IMG/VR virus record: IMGVR_UViG_3300013088_000093
Span: 1 to 20,305 of that record
Length of the DNA: 20,305 nucleotides
Source of the DNA: a virus
Direction: 5' to 3' (one strand)
Part shown: positions 1 through 4,922 of the stretch, piece after piece
Position numbering within the stretch: position 1 is the first letter of the stretch
How the letters are laid out: each line of letters begins with the position of its first letter
Made by a program: the position numbers and the translations under genes
Notes under the pieces: generated by a model
The model's database searches: none
What the model was told of the DNA's origin: nothing
The model's input: the letters and a program-made list of their open reading frames with translations, nothing else

Positions 1-53
1 AGCTTTCCCTGCCGGGTCGCGGCGTCGATACGGGCGCGGGCAATGGCGGTCAT
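1..53 (-). CDS. Partial gene running off the left edge, unknown
   Basis: This is the first 17 codons of a leftward gene cut by the window edge, reading MTAIARARIDAATRQGK. Its ATG shares bases with the TGA of the radical SAM gene in an ATGA overlap, so it is very likely the next cistron of the same leftward operon and translationally coupled to it. The visible start is basic and helical-looking. Too little is present to name a family. Confidence 0.6.
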   Translation of the reverse strand, partial: MTAIARARIDAATRQGK

Positions 54-901
54 GGGTGATGTTCCTTGTGCATCGCAAACATCGCAATCGGTCTTGACCA
101 CATCCTCTGAAGCTCACGCCATTGATGGTCGGCAAGATTCCCGCCCTTACTTCTGTCCTCTACCGGAGGAGCCATCGGGTCACGATAGAGCATAGCGAAC
201 GGCAATGCCCCCCACTCCCAAGCCGTTTCTAGCCGTGTCGTGGCCCGCTCGATTGTGTCACCTTCGTAGCCGACCAAAACGTAAACGCCAATCTGCCGCT
301 TCCGCAAACCGGCCCGCGCCAAACGTAGCACGGCATCCTTGACGGGTTGCTCATCAGAGGTCAAGTCATAAGCGGTGGTCGCGCGATAGAGATGAACTCC
401 CCGCAATCGCTCGACGAATCCGTCCGTGATGCGTCCGGCCTCCAGCCCTCCTATGAAATCCACATTCCGTTGTGTCGCCAGCATTGAGAACACGCGGTCA
501 AGGTGCGCTTCGGAACAGGCAGTCAGATTGTTGTCCTGAATCTTGTATCCGGGCGTGATGGTTTTAAGTTCTCGCAGCTTCCCCTCGCGCTTCGGCACTA
601 GACAGAACCAACAATCGTTCGGACACCCCCGACTTGTAAACGTCCAGCCCGGTTTGATGTAGCGGCCAGCCACAAACTCATCGCCGGGGTCATCGTAAGC
701 TGGCCCACCGACCCGCACGACGGGATAGAACGCCCGCCAGTGCTCGGCTATCCGCTCGGCCTCTGGCTTGTCCCAAGTGAAGATGCACGAAACGTGAACC
801 TCGTCCGCTTCCGGCCTGAACAGTGGCGGCTTACCGACAAAGGCCAAGTCGTCGGTTGGTGTCTGTGACGTGCGACGAGGGAACACGCGGAGGATTTTCA
901 T
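50..901 (-). CDS. Radical SAM domain protein
   Basis: A 283-aa protein carrying the CxxxCxxC signature of radical S-adenosylmethionine enzymes at Cys93, Cys97 and Cys100, inside TSRGCPNDCWFC. These cysteines would hold a [4Fe-4S] cluster that cleaves SAM to a 5'-deoxyadenosyl radical. The stretch before it (about residues 33-85, with VGGPAYDD) resembles the region preceding the cluster loop in B12-binding/radical SAM proteins, but it is too short for a full cobalamin domain. Similar small radical SAM proteins occur in tailed phages without a proven substrate, and none is evident here. The ATG overlaps the stop of the upstream mini-ORF, and the gene sits in a leftward operon probably driven by the promoter at 1322-1350. 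Assignment to the superfamily is firm; the reaction is unknown. Confidence 0.88.
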   Translation of the reverse strand: MKILRVFPRRTSQTPTDDLAFVGKPPLFRPEADEVHVSCIFTWDKPEAERIAEHWRAFYPVVRVGGPAYDDPGDEFVAGRYIKPGWTFTSRGCPNDCWFCLVPKREGKLRELKTITPGYKIQDNNLTACSEAHLDRVFSMLATQRNVDFIGGLEAGRITDGFVERLRGVHLYRATTAYDLTSDEQPVKDAVLRLARAGLRKRQIGVYVLVGYEGDTIERATTRLETAWEWGALPFAMLYRDPMAPPVEDRSKGGNLADHQWRELQRMWSRPIAMFAMHKEHHP

Positions 902-975
902 ACGTCGAAGCTCCCCGGCGCGAAGTCGCGCATCACGGTCAGGCAGTCGCCCCGAATCACACGCGCTTCGCTCAC
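898..975 (-). pseudogene. N-terminal fragment of a DNA methyltransferase
   Basis: A 25-codon ORF starts at a GTG with a GGGGAGG-type ribosome site just upstream. It contains VIRGDCLTVMRDFAPGSFDV. This matches the opening pattern of N4/N6 DNA methyltransferases (hGDCLevm..lp.gSvD), which continues into a DPPY motif in intact enzymes. Here a TGA follows immediately, and that TGA overlaps the ATG of the radical SAM gene. The catalytic DPPY part and the rest of the enzyme are missing, so this looks like a remnant left at a recombination joint. It could still be translated and serve to couple translation into the radical SAM gene. The similarity is judged by eye on a short stretch. Confidence 0.5.
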
Positions 976-1097
976 TCCGCCCTCCCCATCCTCTGCATCA
1001 GCCACGCCCACTTGGCCCGCAGCCAGCGCAGCAGCCGGTAGCGCAGCGGGATTGGGCGGTTCAGGAAGTCGCCGCCATCGTAATGGATGTGTTTCAC
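972..1097 (-). CDS. Small basic protein, unknown
   Basis: A 41-codon ORF from a GTG preceded by GAGGTGGA. The product begins MKHIHYDGGDFLNRPIPLRY and continues as a very basic, Trp-rich tail (RLLRWLRAKWAWLMQRMGRAE). Both ends are in 4-base GTGA overlaps: its start with the stop of the upstream ORF, and its stop with the start of the methyltransferase fragment. That chained layout is the main reason to believe it is translated. The tail could form an amphipathic helix that binds membrane or nucleic acid, but no family is recognised. Confidence 0.5.
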   Translation of the reverse strand: MKHIHYDGGDFLNRPIPLRYRLLRWLRAKWAWLMQRMGRAE

Positions 1098-1189
1098 TCC
1101 ACCTCAAATTTGGTGCGGCGTGGACGGCGGGGCGGACTGTAGGTGCAGCAGTACTTTGGGATACTACCGTTTTCCTTAACGTAAGACAT
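1094..1189 (-). CDS. Very small protein, first gene of the leftward operon
   Basis: A 31-codon ORF from ATG, product MSYVKENGSIPKYCCTYSPP followed by an Arg-rich stretch and FEVE. It ends in a GTGA overlap with the next ORF, which supports a real coupled gene. No good Shine-Dalgarno site precedes the ATG. It lies about 130 bases downstream of the promoter at 1322-1350, after a strongly structured leader. A CC pair is the only notable motif. Function unknown. Confidence 0.42.
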   Translation of the reverse strand: MSYVKENGSIPKYCCTYSPPRRPRRTKFEVE

Positions 1190-1222
1190 GACTAGATTGT
1201 GGTCGCCCACGCCGCAAATAGT

Positions 1223-1287
1223 GAGGCCGCAAGGTGGATGCCAGAGCGTTCCAAAGGGAGGAAGGAACGGACTGCACCTGCGGCCTC
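1223..1287 (-). promoter_or_regulatory. Structured leader hairpin in the 5' UTR of the leftward operon
   Basis: Read on the minus strand, the outer arms 1287-1275 and 1236-1223 pair over 13 bp (GAGGCCGCAGGTG with CACC-T-TGCGGCCTC) with one bulged base at 1232. Inside, CGTTCC at 1269-1264 (minus strand) pairs with GGAACG at 1252-1247. This makes a long two-tier stem-loop between the promoter at 1322-1350 and the first ATG at 1189. It could be an attenuator, a protein-binding leader or a structured RNA. It matches no riboswitch class that I recognise. Confidence 0.45.
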
Positions 1288-1321
1288 GAATTGTGAATGG
1301 TTTGCTCTGACATCGGAGAGA

Positions 1322-1350
1322 ATCTTACAGAAGAAAGGTCAGGTTGTCAA
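1322..1350 (-). promoter_or_regulatory. Sigma70-type promoter for the leftward operon
   Basis: On the minus strand a perfect -35 TTGACA (1350-1345) is followed by a 17-base spacer and a -10 TAAGAT (1327-1322). Transcription would start near 1315 and run leftward through the structured leader into the small ORFs and the radical SAM gene. It lies directly downstream of the tRNA gene. Confidence 0.6.
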
Positions 1351-1359
1351 GGGGAAACG

Positions 1360-1432
1360 AGCCGAGAGCAGGAATCGAACCTGCAACATCCGAGTTACAA
1401 AGACGGCGCTCTGCCATTTGAGCTATCCCGGC
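1360..1432 (-). tRNA. tRNA-Thr (anticodon TGT), possibly degenerate
   Basis: Minus-strand cloverleaf with acceptor GCCGGGA/TCTCGGC (one G-U), D arm GCTC/GAGC with GG in the loop, T arm GCAGG-TTCGATT-CCTGC and anticodon loop TTTGTAA. The anticodon TGT (1399-1397) reads ACA threonine codons. The lower anticodon stem is broken: positions 30-40 are T-T and 31-39 are C-C, leaving three pairs. The discriminator base is T and no CCA is encoded. It may be a weak or decayed tRNA, or an attachment-site remnant. It probably shares a transcript with the HNH gene upstream. Confidence 0.8.
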
Positions 1433-1463
1433 GAGAAGATTGTATCTTGTCCAATGGAATAGG

Positions 1464-1928
1464 TCAAGAAGGAACTTGCCTAAAACGACGTTGTGCAGCA
1501 TGAAGTTTCAGATGTTCCGAGTTACCCATAATGCACAGGTTCTCTGGTCGATTGTCAGTCTTGATTCCGTTGATATGGTGGACTATTTCCTTAGACGTGA
1601 GTCTTCGCCCCAACTTTCGGGCAGCGATTACACGATGTTCAAGGACAAGACTGGTCGGAGTGACCAACTTACGGTCTGATTGACTCACTGAACCGATTGG
1701 AGCGGCGCGGTATCCTCTTGGAGTTACTACGGCTGACCTCAGAGCTTTACGTGTTGTACGTATTGTCCGACAGTCTGGACAGAGTTGGTGATGTGGCGAG
1801 CGTTCCTCGTGGAAGCTGCCACACTTGGGACAAATCAATCCCCATGATGTATTCCCGGATTCGTCCAACCGCTTCCACATTATTCGGTCTAGCGCACTAT
1901 CGCTCATGGCAAGTCTTGGCATGACCAC
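1464..1928 (-). CDS. HNH homing-type endonuclease
   Basis: A 154-aa protein counted from a GTG at 1928; an ATG at 1922 is an equally good start. Residues 33-53 hold two CxxC pairs (CPKC and CPDC), a zinc-binding knuckle. Residues 96-143 form an HNH_3-type nuclease core: EHR, then [16 protein letters not shown], then SEHLKLH. In this family the histidines and asparagines bind the metal and activate water to nick DNA. Such free-standing genes move by homing and are common in phages. It lies between a promoter at 2043-2070 and the tRNA-Thr, in the same direction. All catalytic residues are present, so it may be active. Confidence 0.85.
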   Translation of the reverse strand: MVMPRLAMSDSALDRIMWKRLDESGNTSWGLICPKCGSFHEERSPHHQLCPDCRTIRTTRKALRSAVVTPRGYRAAPIGSVSQSDRKLVTPTSLVLEHRVIAARKLGRRLTSKEIVHHINGIKTDNRPENLCIMGNSEHLKLHAAQRRFRQVPS

Positions 1929-1946
1929 TTCTTCACTTCGGTCGCT

Positions 1947-1992
1947 CCCCGTCGTTGAACATGAACGCCAGAGCGGCGGACATACGACGGGG
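1947..1992 (-). promoter_or_regulatory. Hairpin in the leader of the HNH gene
   Basis: CCCCGTCGT (1947-1955) and ACGACGGGG (1984-1992) are perfect 9-bp inverted arms, with a small inner CGCC/GGCG stem. It lies in the untranslated leader between the promoter at 2043-2070 and the HNH start, and may tune expression of the endonuclease. A regulatory role is inferred only from its position. Confidence 0.35.
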
Positions 1993-2042
1993 TTTACGAC
2001 CGAGTTAGTTTCTTGGTTGGTCTGACATTCATGTTCTCTGTG

Positions 2043-2070
2043 ATTGTAGCGGAAATCCCTTGATTGTCAA
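2043..2070 (-). promoter_or_regulatory. Sigma70-type promoter upstream of the HNH gene
   Basis: On the minus strand a perfect -35 TTGACA (2070-2065) is followed by a 16-base spacer and a -10 TACAAT (2048-2043, five of six consensus bases). It points at the HNH gene and tRNA-Thr. The -35 box begins only a few bases after the terminator-like hairpin at 2076-2110, which would insulate it from upstream transcription. Confidence 0.65.
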
Positions 2071-2071
2071 C

Positions 2072-2110
2072 CTAAAACGAGGAACAACCCGCGTGGGGTT
2101 GTCTCTCGTT
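2072..2110 (-). terminator. Rho-independent terminator-like hairpin, leftward
   Basis: AACGAG..ACAACCC (2076-2090) pairs with GGGTTGT..CTCGTT (2096-2110) around a 5-base loop; the stem has one wobble and one mismatch. Read leftward, the stem is followed by a TTTT run (2077-2074). Read rightward there is no T run, so leftward termination is favoured. It sits between two leftward promoters. Confidence 0.55.
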
Positions 2111-2134
2111 CTTCAATTCCGACTCAGACCGACG

Positions 2135-2167
2135 ACCAAGAATACAATCTGATTCTTGGTTTGTCAA
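2135..2167 (-). promoter_or_regulatory. Sigma70-type promoter overlaid by an operator-like inverted repeat
   Basis: On the minus strand -35 TTGACA (2167-2162), a 17-base spacer and -10 TATTCT (2144-2139). The inverted repeat ACCAAGAAT (2135-2143) / ATTCTTGGT (2152-2160), with an 8-base gap, covers the spacer and the -10 box. A dimeric repressor bound there would block the promoter. A transcript from it would meet the terminator at 2072-2110 after about 60 bases. Confidence 0.5.
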
Positions 2168-2405
2168 GCAATTCCTTTTCTGTCCCCTCTCCTAAGAACC
2201 TCTCCCTCTCTTCTTTTAGTATAACTTTCTTAGAAGCGCCCTCTCTCAACGCTGTCCGTTTCTACGCCGCCCCCTACCCCCAAAGCGCGTTTCGGCTTTT
2301 AGATGGCTTGCGCCAGCCGCAGGGCGTAACTGCGGTCAGATAGGAATTGAAGGAGAACGGAACGGAGAGCCGGACGCGAACTACAAATTGTTGTCCCGTT
2401 GAGGA
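2168..2405. other. Gene-free stretch with a polypyrimidine tract and small hairpins
   Basis: No credible gene is seen on either strand; the plus strand is strongly C/T-rich from about 2170 to 2220. Read leftward it lacks ATG codons entirely. Features visible are an inverted pair CTAAGAA (2192-2198) / TTCTTAG (2227-2233), a hairpin CCGCAG/CTGCGG (2317-2322 / 2330-2335), and next to it a TGGC-GCAA-GCCA hairpin on the minus strand with a GNRA loop. The region would be transcribed leftward from the promoter at 2406-2433. It could hold a non-coding RNA or an origin-like element. Confidence 0.35.
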
Positions 2406-2433
2406 ATGATACTCGCCGTTTCGCTTTTGTCAA
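2406..2433 (-). promoter_or_regulatory. Sigma70-type promoter, leftward
   Basis: On the minus strand a perfect -35 TTGACA (2433-2428), a 16-base spacer and -10 TATCAT (2411-2406, five of six consensus). It points into the gene-free stretch 2168-2405. It is the outermost of four leftward TTGACA promoters in the window. Confidence 0.55.
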
Positions 2434-2462
2434 GCGGTTTTTTACGTCCGCCACGATTCCGT

Positions 2463-2492
2463 TTGACAGCCCCCCTCCGTCTGGTGTAAGAT
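2463..2492 (+). promoter_or_regulatory. Sigma70-type promoter, rightward
   Basis: A perfect -35 TTGACA (2463-2468), an 18-base spacer and -10 TAAGAT (2487-2492), the same -10 as the leftward promoter at 1322-1350. It faces the packaging and structural module and diverges from the leftward promoter at 2406-2433. The first ATG (2493) directly abuts the -10 box, which puts the expected start site inside or after that codon. Confidence 0.5.
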
Positions 2493-2657
2493 ATGGCGTG
2501 CCAGAACCGAGTTCAATCAAAGCCGCCGCGCTCCTTCGTGGACGAGGACGGAGTGTTCCTAAACCGCAAGGAAGCCTACGACCGGGCCGTTCAGTGTGGC
2601 CAGATAGTCGCCGACGGTGGAGAACGCTGCCTGACTTCCGAGATGCTGAAACCATGA
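2493..2657 (+). CDS. Small conserved-looking phage protein, unknown
   Basis: A 54-codon ORF (MACQNRVQSKPP..). Its middle part reads FVDEDGVFLNRKEAYDRAVQ and CGQI, ending LTSEMLKP. This resembles a short domain of phage proteins with the pattern F.d..G.F..R.eA...A...GQI......SEdL, whose role is not known. It ends in an ATGA overlap with the next gene, which supports the frame. The start is weak: no Shine-Dalgarno, an in-frame stop just upstream and a promoter -10 box touching the ATG. A GTG at 2538 would keep the domain. Confidence 0.6.
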   Translation: MACQNRVQSKPPRSFVDEDGVFLNRKEAYDRAVQCGQIVADGGERCLTSEMLKP

Positions 2658-2806
2658 CCCGCGACGAGTTTCCGCGCTGGACAGCGTGCAAAACGTGCGC
2701 CAAACTGAAAGGCTGCTGTGGGGCGAGCAAACGGGTTGCGTCCTGCGTGGACTACCGACGTATGGACGAAACGGGCAAAGGTGATGGGGAAAAGCGCCGA
2801 GCGTGA
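2654..2806 (+). CDS. Small Cys-rich protein
   Basis: A 50-aa protein starting in the ATGA overlap with the gene before it. Five cysteines are concentrated in 25 residues (CKTC, then CC, then C at about residues 12, 15, 22, 23 and 31), a pattern that could bind zinc or iron. The rest is highly charged (DETGKGDGEKRRA). The same frame is open upstream to 2399, but the overlap with the real upstream gene argues for the ATG at 2654. No family recognised. Confidence 0.6.
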   Translation: MTRDEFPRWTACKTCAKLKGCCGASKRVASCVDYRRMDETGKGDGEKRRA

Positions 2807-3032
2807 CCGCCGGGCTAGGGGATGGGCCGTGTCGGCCCTCTTGGTGGGACTGATTTTGGCTATTATGGTGTGTCTGCTATTCGGGCCGCATACGACAACT
2901 TCTAAGCCTGAGCATGGCTATCTAGATTATTATGGACAGTCATTTGGGCCTGAAGGTAACTCCCTCGACAGCAGTTTTCTCGGTTGGATGAGTAAGTCTA
3001 CGGCTTTCCGGCAATTCAGAACGGGGAAATAG
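2784..3032 (+). CDS. Small single-pass membrane protein
   Basis: An 82-aa protein with a basic start (residues 2-12), one clear membrane helix at about residues 14-34 (WAVSALLVGLILAIMVCLLF) and a polar tail rich in Gly, Ser, Tyr and Asp. The positive N-terminus predicts the N-end in the cytoplasm. The ATG at 2784 lies inside the end of the preceding gene, with AAAGG close upstream; an in-frame GTG at 2781 is possible. It could be a holin-like or superinfection protein, but no lysis partner is visible and the role is unassigned. Confidence 0.62.
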   Translation: MGKSAERDRRARGWAVSALLVGLILAIMVCLLFGPHTTTSKPEHGYLDYYGQSFGPEGNSLDSSFLGWMSKSTAFRQFRTGK

Positions 3033-3049
3033 GCTAGTCAACCAGAAAA

Positions 3050-3082
3050 GCGGAAATATACCAAGGAAAGGCGGGAATATAC
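3050..3082 (+). repeat. Direct repeat pair ahead of the terminase region
   Basis: GCGGAAATATAC (3050-3061) recurs as GCGGGAATATAC (3071-3082), 11 of 12 bases alike and 21 bases apart, or two helical turns. It precedes the small ORF at 3085 and the likely small terminase gene. It could be an iterated protein-binding site or chance. Confidence 0.3.
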
Positions 3083-3084
3083 TG

Positions 3085-3213
3085 ATGGATGCAGTCCAAC
3101 AGGTGGACGAAGTGCTGAGACAGGCGTCAGGAACCGGGCTGACCGGGTTGCTGGTAAGTCTTGCCCCTGCGAAGGTTTTGATTGACAAGGAGACGCGGAG
3201 GCGGGTAGAATAG
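3085..3213 (+). CDS. Small protein before the terminase genes, unknown
   Basis: A 42-aa protein (MDAVQQVDEVLRQASGTGLT followed by GLLVSLAPAKVLIDKETRRRVE). AGGCGGG lies about 8 bases upstream. The composition is that of a short soluble helical protein with one hydrophobic patch. It fills most of the gap between the membrane protein and the GTG of the likely small terminase, with only 6 bases to the latter. No motif recognised. Confidence 0.5.
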   Translation: MDAVQQVDEVLRQASGTGLTGLLVSLAPAKVLIDKETRRRVE

Positions 3214-3219
3214 AACACC

Positions 3220-4164
3220 GTGGAAATTGACTCGGCTGCACAGCAGTCCACAAACGCCCCCGTAGCGGACACGCAATCCGTTTCGGGGGATGTTTCTAAA
3301 ATGCCGTGGACGCGCAACCCCCGCATGAGCGCGAAACGTCGCCAAGCGGCGGCTCGTGGCATGGTCGTTCTGCGTGCGCGGCTTTACGAGGACAAGGACG
3401 GCGGCGGTATGCCGATAATGCCGTTCGAGCGCAAGGGGAAAGACCTCATCATGCGCGTGTTGCTGGAGGGGGTGGACGCTGAAGTTTGGGCCGGTATCAA
3501 GGAAACCTTCAAGGGCAACAAGCCATACCTGCTGATGGACAAGACCGGGATTGTGTGCCAACTACGGGACACCATCGCTTCCGGCCAGAAGACAATCCGG
3601 CACAGCAAGGATAAGATTCTAGAGGTGCTGCCGAAGGGCACGGACTTGCCCTCGGGCATCGCGTGGGGCGACTTCACGGAACGACAGCTTGTGGCGTTGG
3701 CCCTGTTGACGGATGTCATGTCGTCCAACACGCGGGCGCAGGTGGCCGCGATTGCCGGAGTCGAAGTCGAAGACTTGAACAAGTGGGAGAGCAACGACAA
3801 GTTCCTCCGGGTGAAGTGGTGGTTGCTTGAGCGTCAGAAGCATCGGATACGCGAGGAAGGCATGAAGAACCTTGCGACCGGGCAGCAGTCGGAAGACGAA
3901 GCCATGAAGTTTGCTTGGACGAAGCTGGGGCTGGAAGTCCTCGGCTACGTTGGTCGGCGCGACAAGGCGCAGACGCAGGCGAAAGACTCGAAGCTGGTGG
4001 AAGACGTACATGCCGAGCTTGGAGATATGTCCCAGTCAGACAAGGACATACTCGCCCACGACCTGCAACTTACTGTCGCCATCCTGACCGGAAAGAACCA
4101 AGTGATGTTGAGCGGCGACGGAAGCACGCTGAGCGTCAAAGCAAAGGAAGAGCCAGATGTCTAA
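3220..4164 (+). CDS. Probable terminase small subunit
   Basis: A 314-aa, highly charged, mostly helical protein. Around residues 168-200 a helix-turn-helix-like run is seen (TRAQVAAIAGVEVEDLNKWE, then SNDKFLRVKWW), similar to the DNA-binding part of phage small terminases, where N.W..D..F follows the recognition helix. Small terminases bind the packaging site and regulate the large terminase. The position, three small genes before the large terminase in the same direction, fits. The GTG at 3220 has only a distant GGAGG; an ATG at 3301 (MPWTRNPR..) is an alternative start. The protein is longer than most small terminases, so part of it may have another role. Confidence 0.55.
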   Translation: MEIDSAAQQSTNAPVADTQSVSGDVSKMPWTRNPRMSAKRRQAAARGMVVLRARLYEDKDGGGMPIMPFERKGKDLIMRVLLEGVDAEVWAGIKETFKGNKPYLLMDKTGIVCQLRDTIASGQKTIRHSKDKILEVLPKGTDLPSGIAWGDFTERQLVALALLTDVMSSNTRAQVAAIAGVEVEDLNKWESNDKFLRVKWWLLERQKHRIREEGMKNLATGQQSEDEAMKFAWTKLGLEVLGYVGRRDKAQTQAKDSKLVEDVHAELGDMSQSDKDILAHDLQLTVAILTGKNQVMLSGDGSTLSVKAKEEPDV

Positions 4165-4188
4165 GTCAACAAACAAAGCGAGCCGCAA

Positions 4189-4404
4189 GTGAAGAACTCG
4201 GCTCTCGGCGTTGCCTTGAAACGCGCTCTGAGAAACGTAAACGGAGAAGGTTCGCTGAGTTCTCAGGTGAGCGTCGGATTCATTCTGGAGCCGGGCAAGA
4301 AGGGTGAGCGCGAAGGCGTGCAGGTATTTGTGAGAGCAATCAGGTTCAGCGAAAAGAAGCTGGCTGATTTGCCTGATACCGGCGGGTTGCTGGCGAAACT
4401 ATGA
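4189..4404 (+). CDS. Small protein, unknown
   Basis: A 71-aa protein from a GTG (MKNSALGVALKRALRNVNGE..), probably an alpha/beta fold with FILEPGKKG and VQVFVRAIRF strands. Its GTG overlaps the TGA of an 11-codon ORF (4157-4192, MSKSTNKASRK) that itself starts inside the end of the preceding gene. That mini-ORF may only serve to couple translation. No family recognised. Confidence 0.55.
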   Translation: MKNSALGVALKRALRNVNGEGSLSSQVSVGFILEPGKKGEREGVQVFVRAIRFSEKKLADLPDTGGLLAKL

Positions 4405-4413
4405 GGAGTCACC

Positions 4414-4569
4414 GTGCCCTATAAACGAGAAGGCAGCACGATTCTCAAGCAGGAGAAGGACGGAACTTGGCACGTGAAGGACAAGTGTTCGTCTGTGGAT
4501 AACGCAAAGAAACAACTCCGATTACTATTTGGTGTCGAAAGAGGCTGGACCCCTACGAACAAGAAGTAA
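4414..4569 (+). CDS. Small protein, unknown
   Basis: A 51-aa protein from GTG with a good GAGGAG site 6 bases upstream. It reads MPYKREGSTILKQEKDGTWH, then VKDKCSS and VDNAKKQLRLL, ending in a Lys-rich tail. The pattern of a short beta hairpin followed by a helix with NA...L.LL is common in small uncharacterised phage proteins. The stop overlaps the next ATG as TAATG. Confidence 0.6.
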   Translation: MPYKREGSTILKQEKDGTWHVKDKCSSVDNAKKQLRLLFGVERGWTPTNKK

Positions 4570-4922
4570 TGGTACTCCACGAATGGCAATGCGAACGTTG
4601 CGGCGCTTCCCGCGCCGAGTTCCTGTCTGCCTCAGCAGTCGGTGACAGTCGCGGTCAGCGTCATCCGTCCGGCGAGTCATGGCCGTGCAAATGTGGTGGG
4701 CGGCTGCGGTACGATTTCGGTGGGCAGATTGGAATTACGAACCACTTCCCCTTTGCTCGTATGCCGGACAAGTATCGGGACGCGACCAAGGAGAAGTATC
4801 GCCTGTTCAACGCCAGCCTTGACACGCAGGCCAGCTACGCACAGGAGAAGCAGGAACGTAAATCGGGCGAGGCGCGGATTGCGCGTGAGGGCAGGAAAAT
4901 CATGGTGGGAGGCAGGGCGTGA
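4569..4922 (+). CDS. Zinc-ribbon protein
   Basis: A 117-aa protein with cysteine pairs at residues 8/11 (CERC) and 40/42 (CKC), followed by GGRLRYDFGG. This is a zinc-ribbon layout like that of FmdB-type ribbons. The second half (about residues 63-117) is helical and highly charged (KEKYRLFNASLDTQ.., QEKQERKSGEAR). It begins in a TAATG overlap and ends in a GTGA overlap with the large terminase, so the genes are tightly coupled. It may assist packaging or transcription, but its function is unknown. Confidence 0.65.
   Translation: MVLHEWQCERCGASRAEFLSASAVGDSRGQRHPSGESWPCKCGGRLRYDFGGQIGITNHFPFARMPDKYRDATKEKYRLFNASLDTQASYAQEKQERKSGEARIAREGRKIMVGGRA

Noticed and set aside
1994-2032. 12-codon leader peptide ([12 protein letters not shown]) before the HNH gene
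   Set aside because: The ATG would lie only a few bases from the expected transcript start and there is no run of regulatory codons, so an attenuation role is not supported.
2161-2343. 60-codon plus-strand ORF rich in Ser, Pro and Leu
   Set aside because: It is just a C/T-rich tract read as protein, with no proper start or ribosome site.
2299-2730. 143-codon minus-strand ORF
   Set aside because: It overlaps the small rightward genes that are joined by ATGA overlaps, and it has no recognisable domain or ribosome site.
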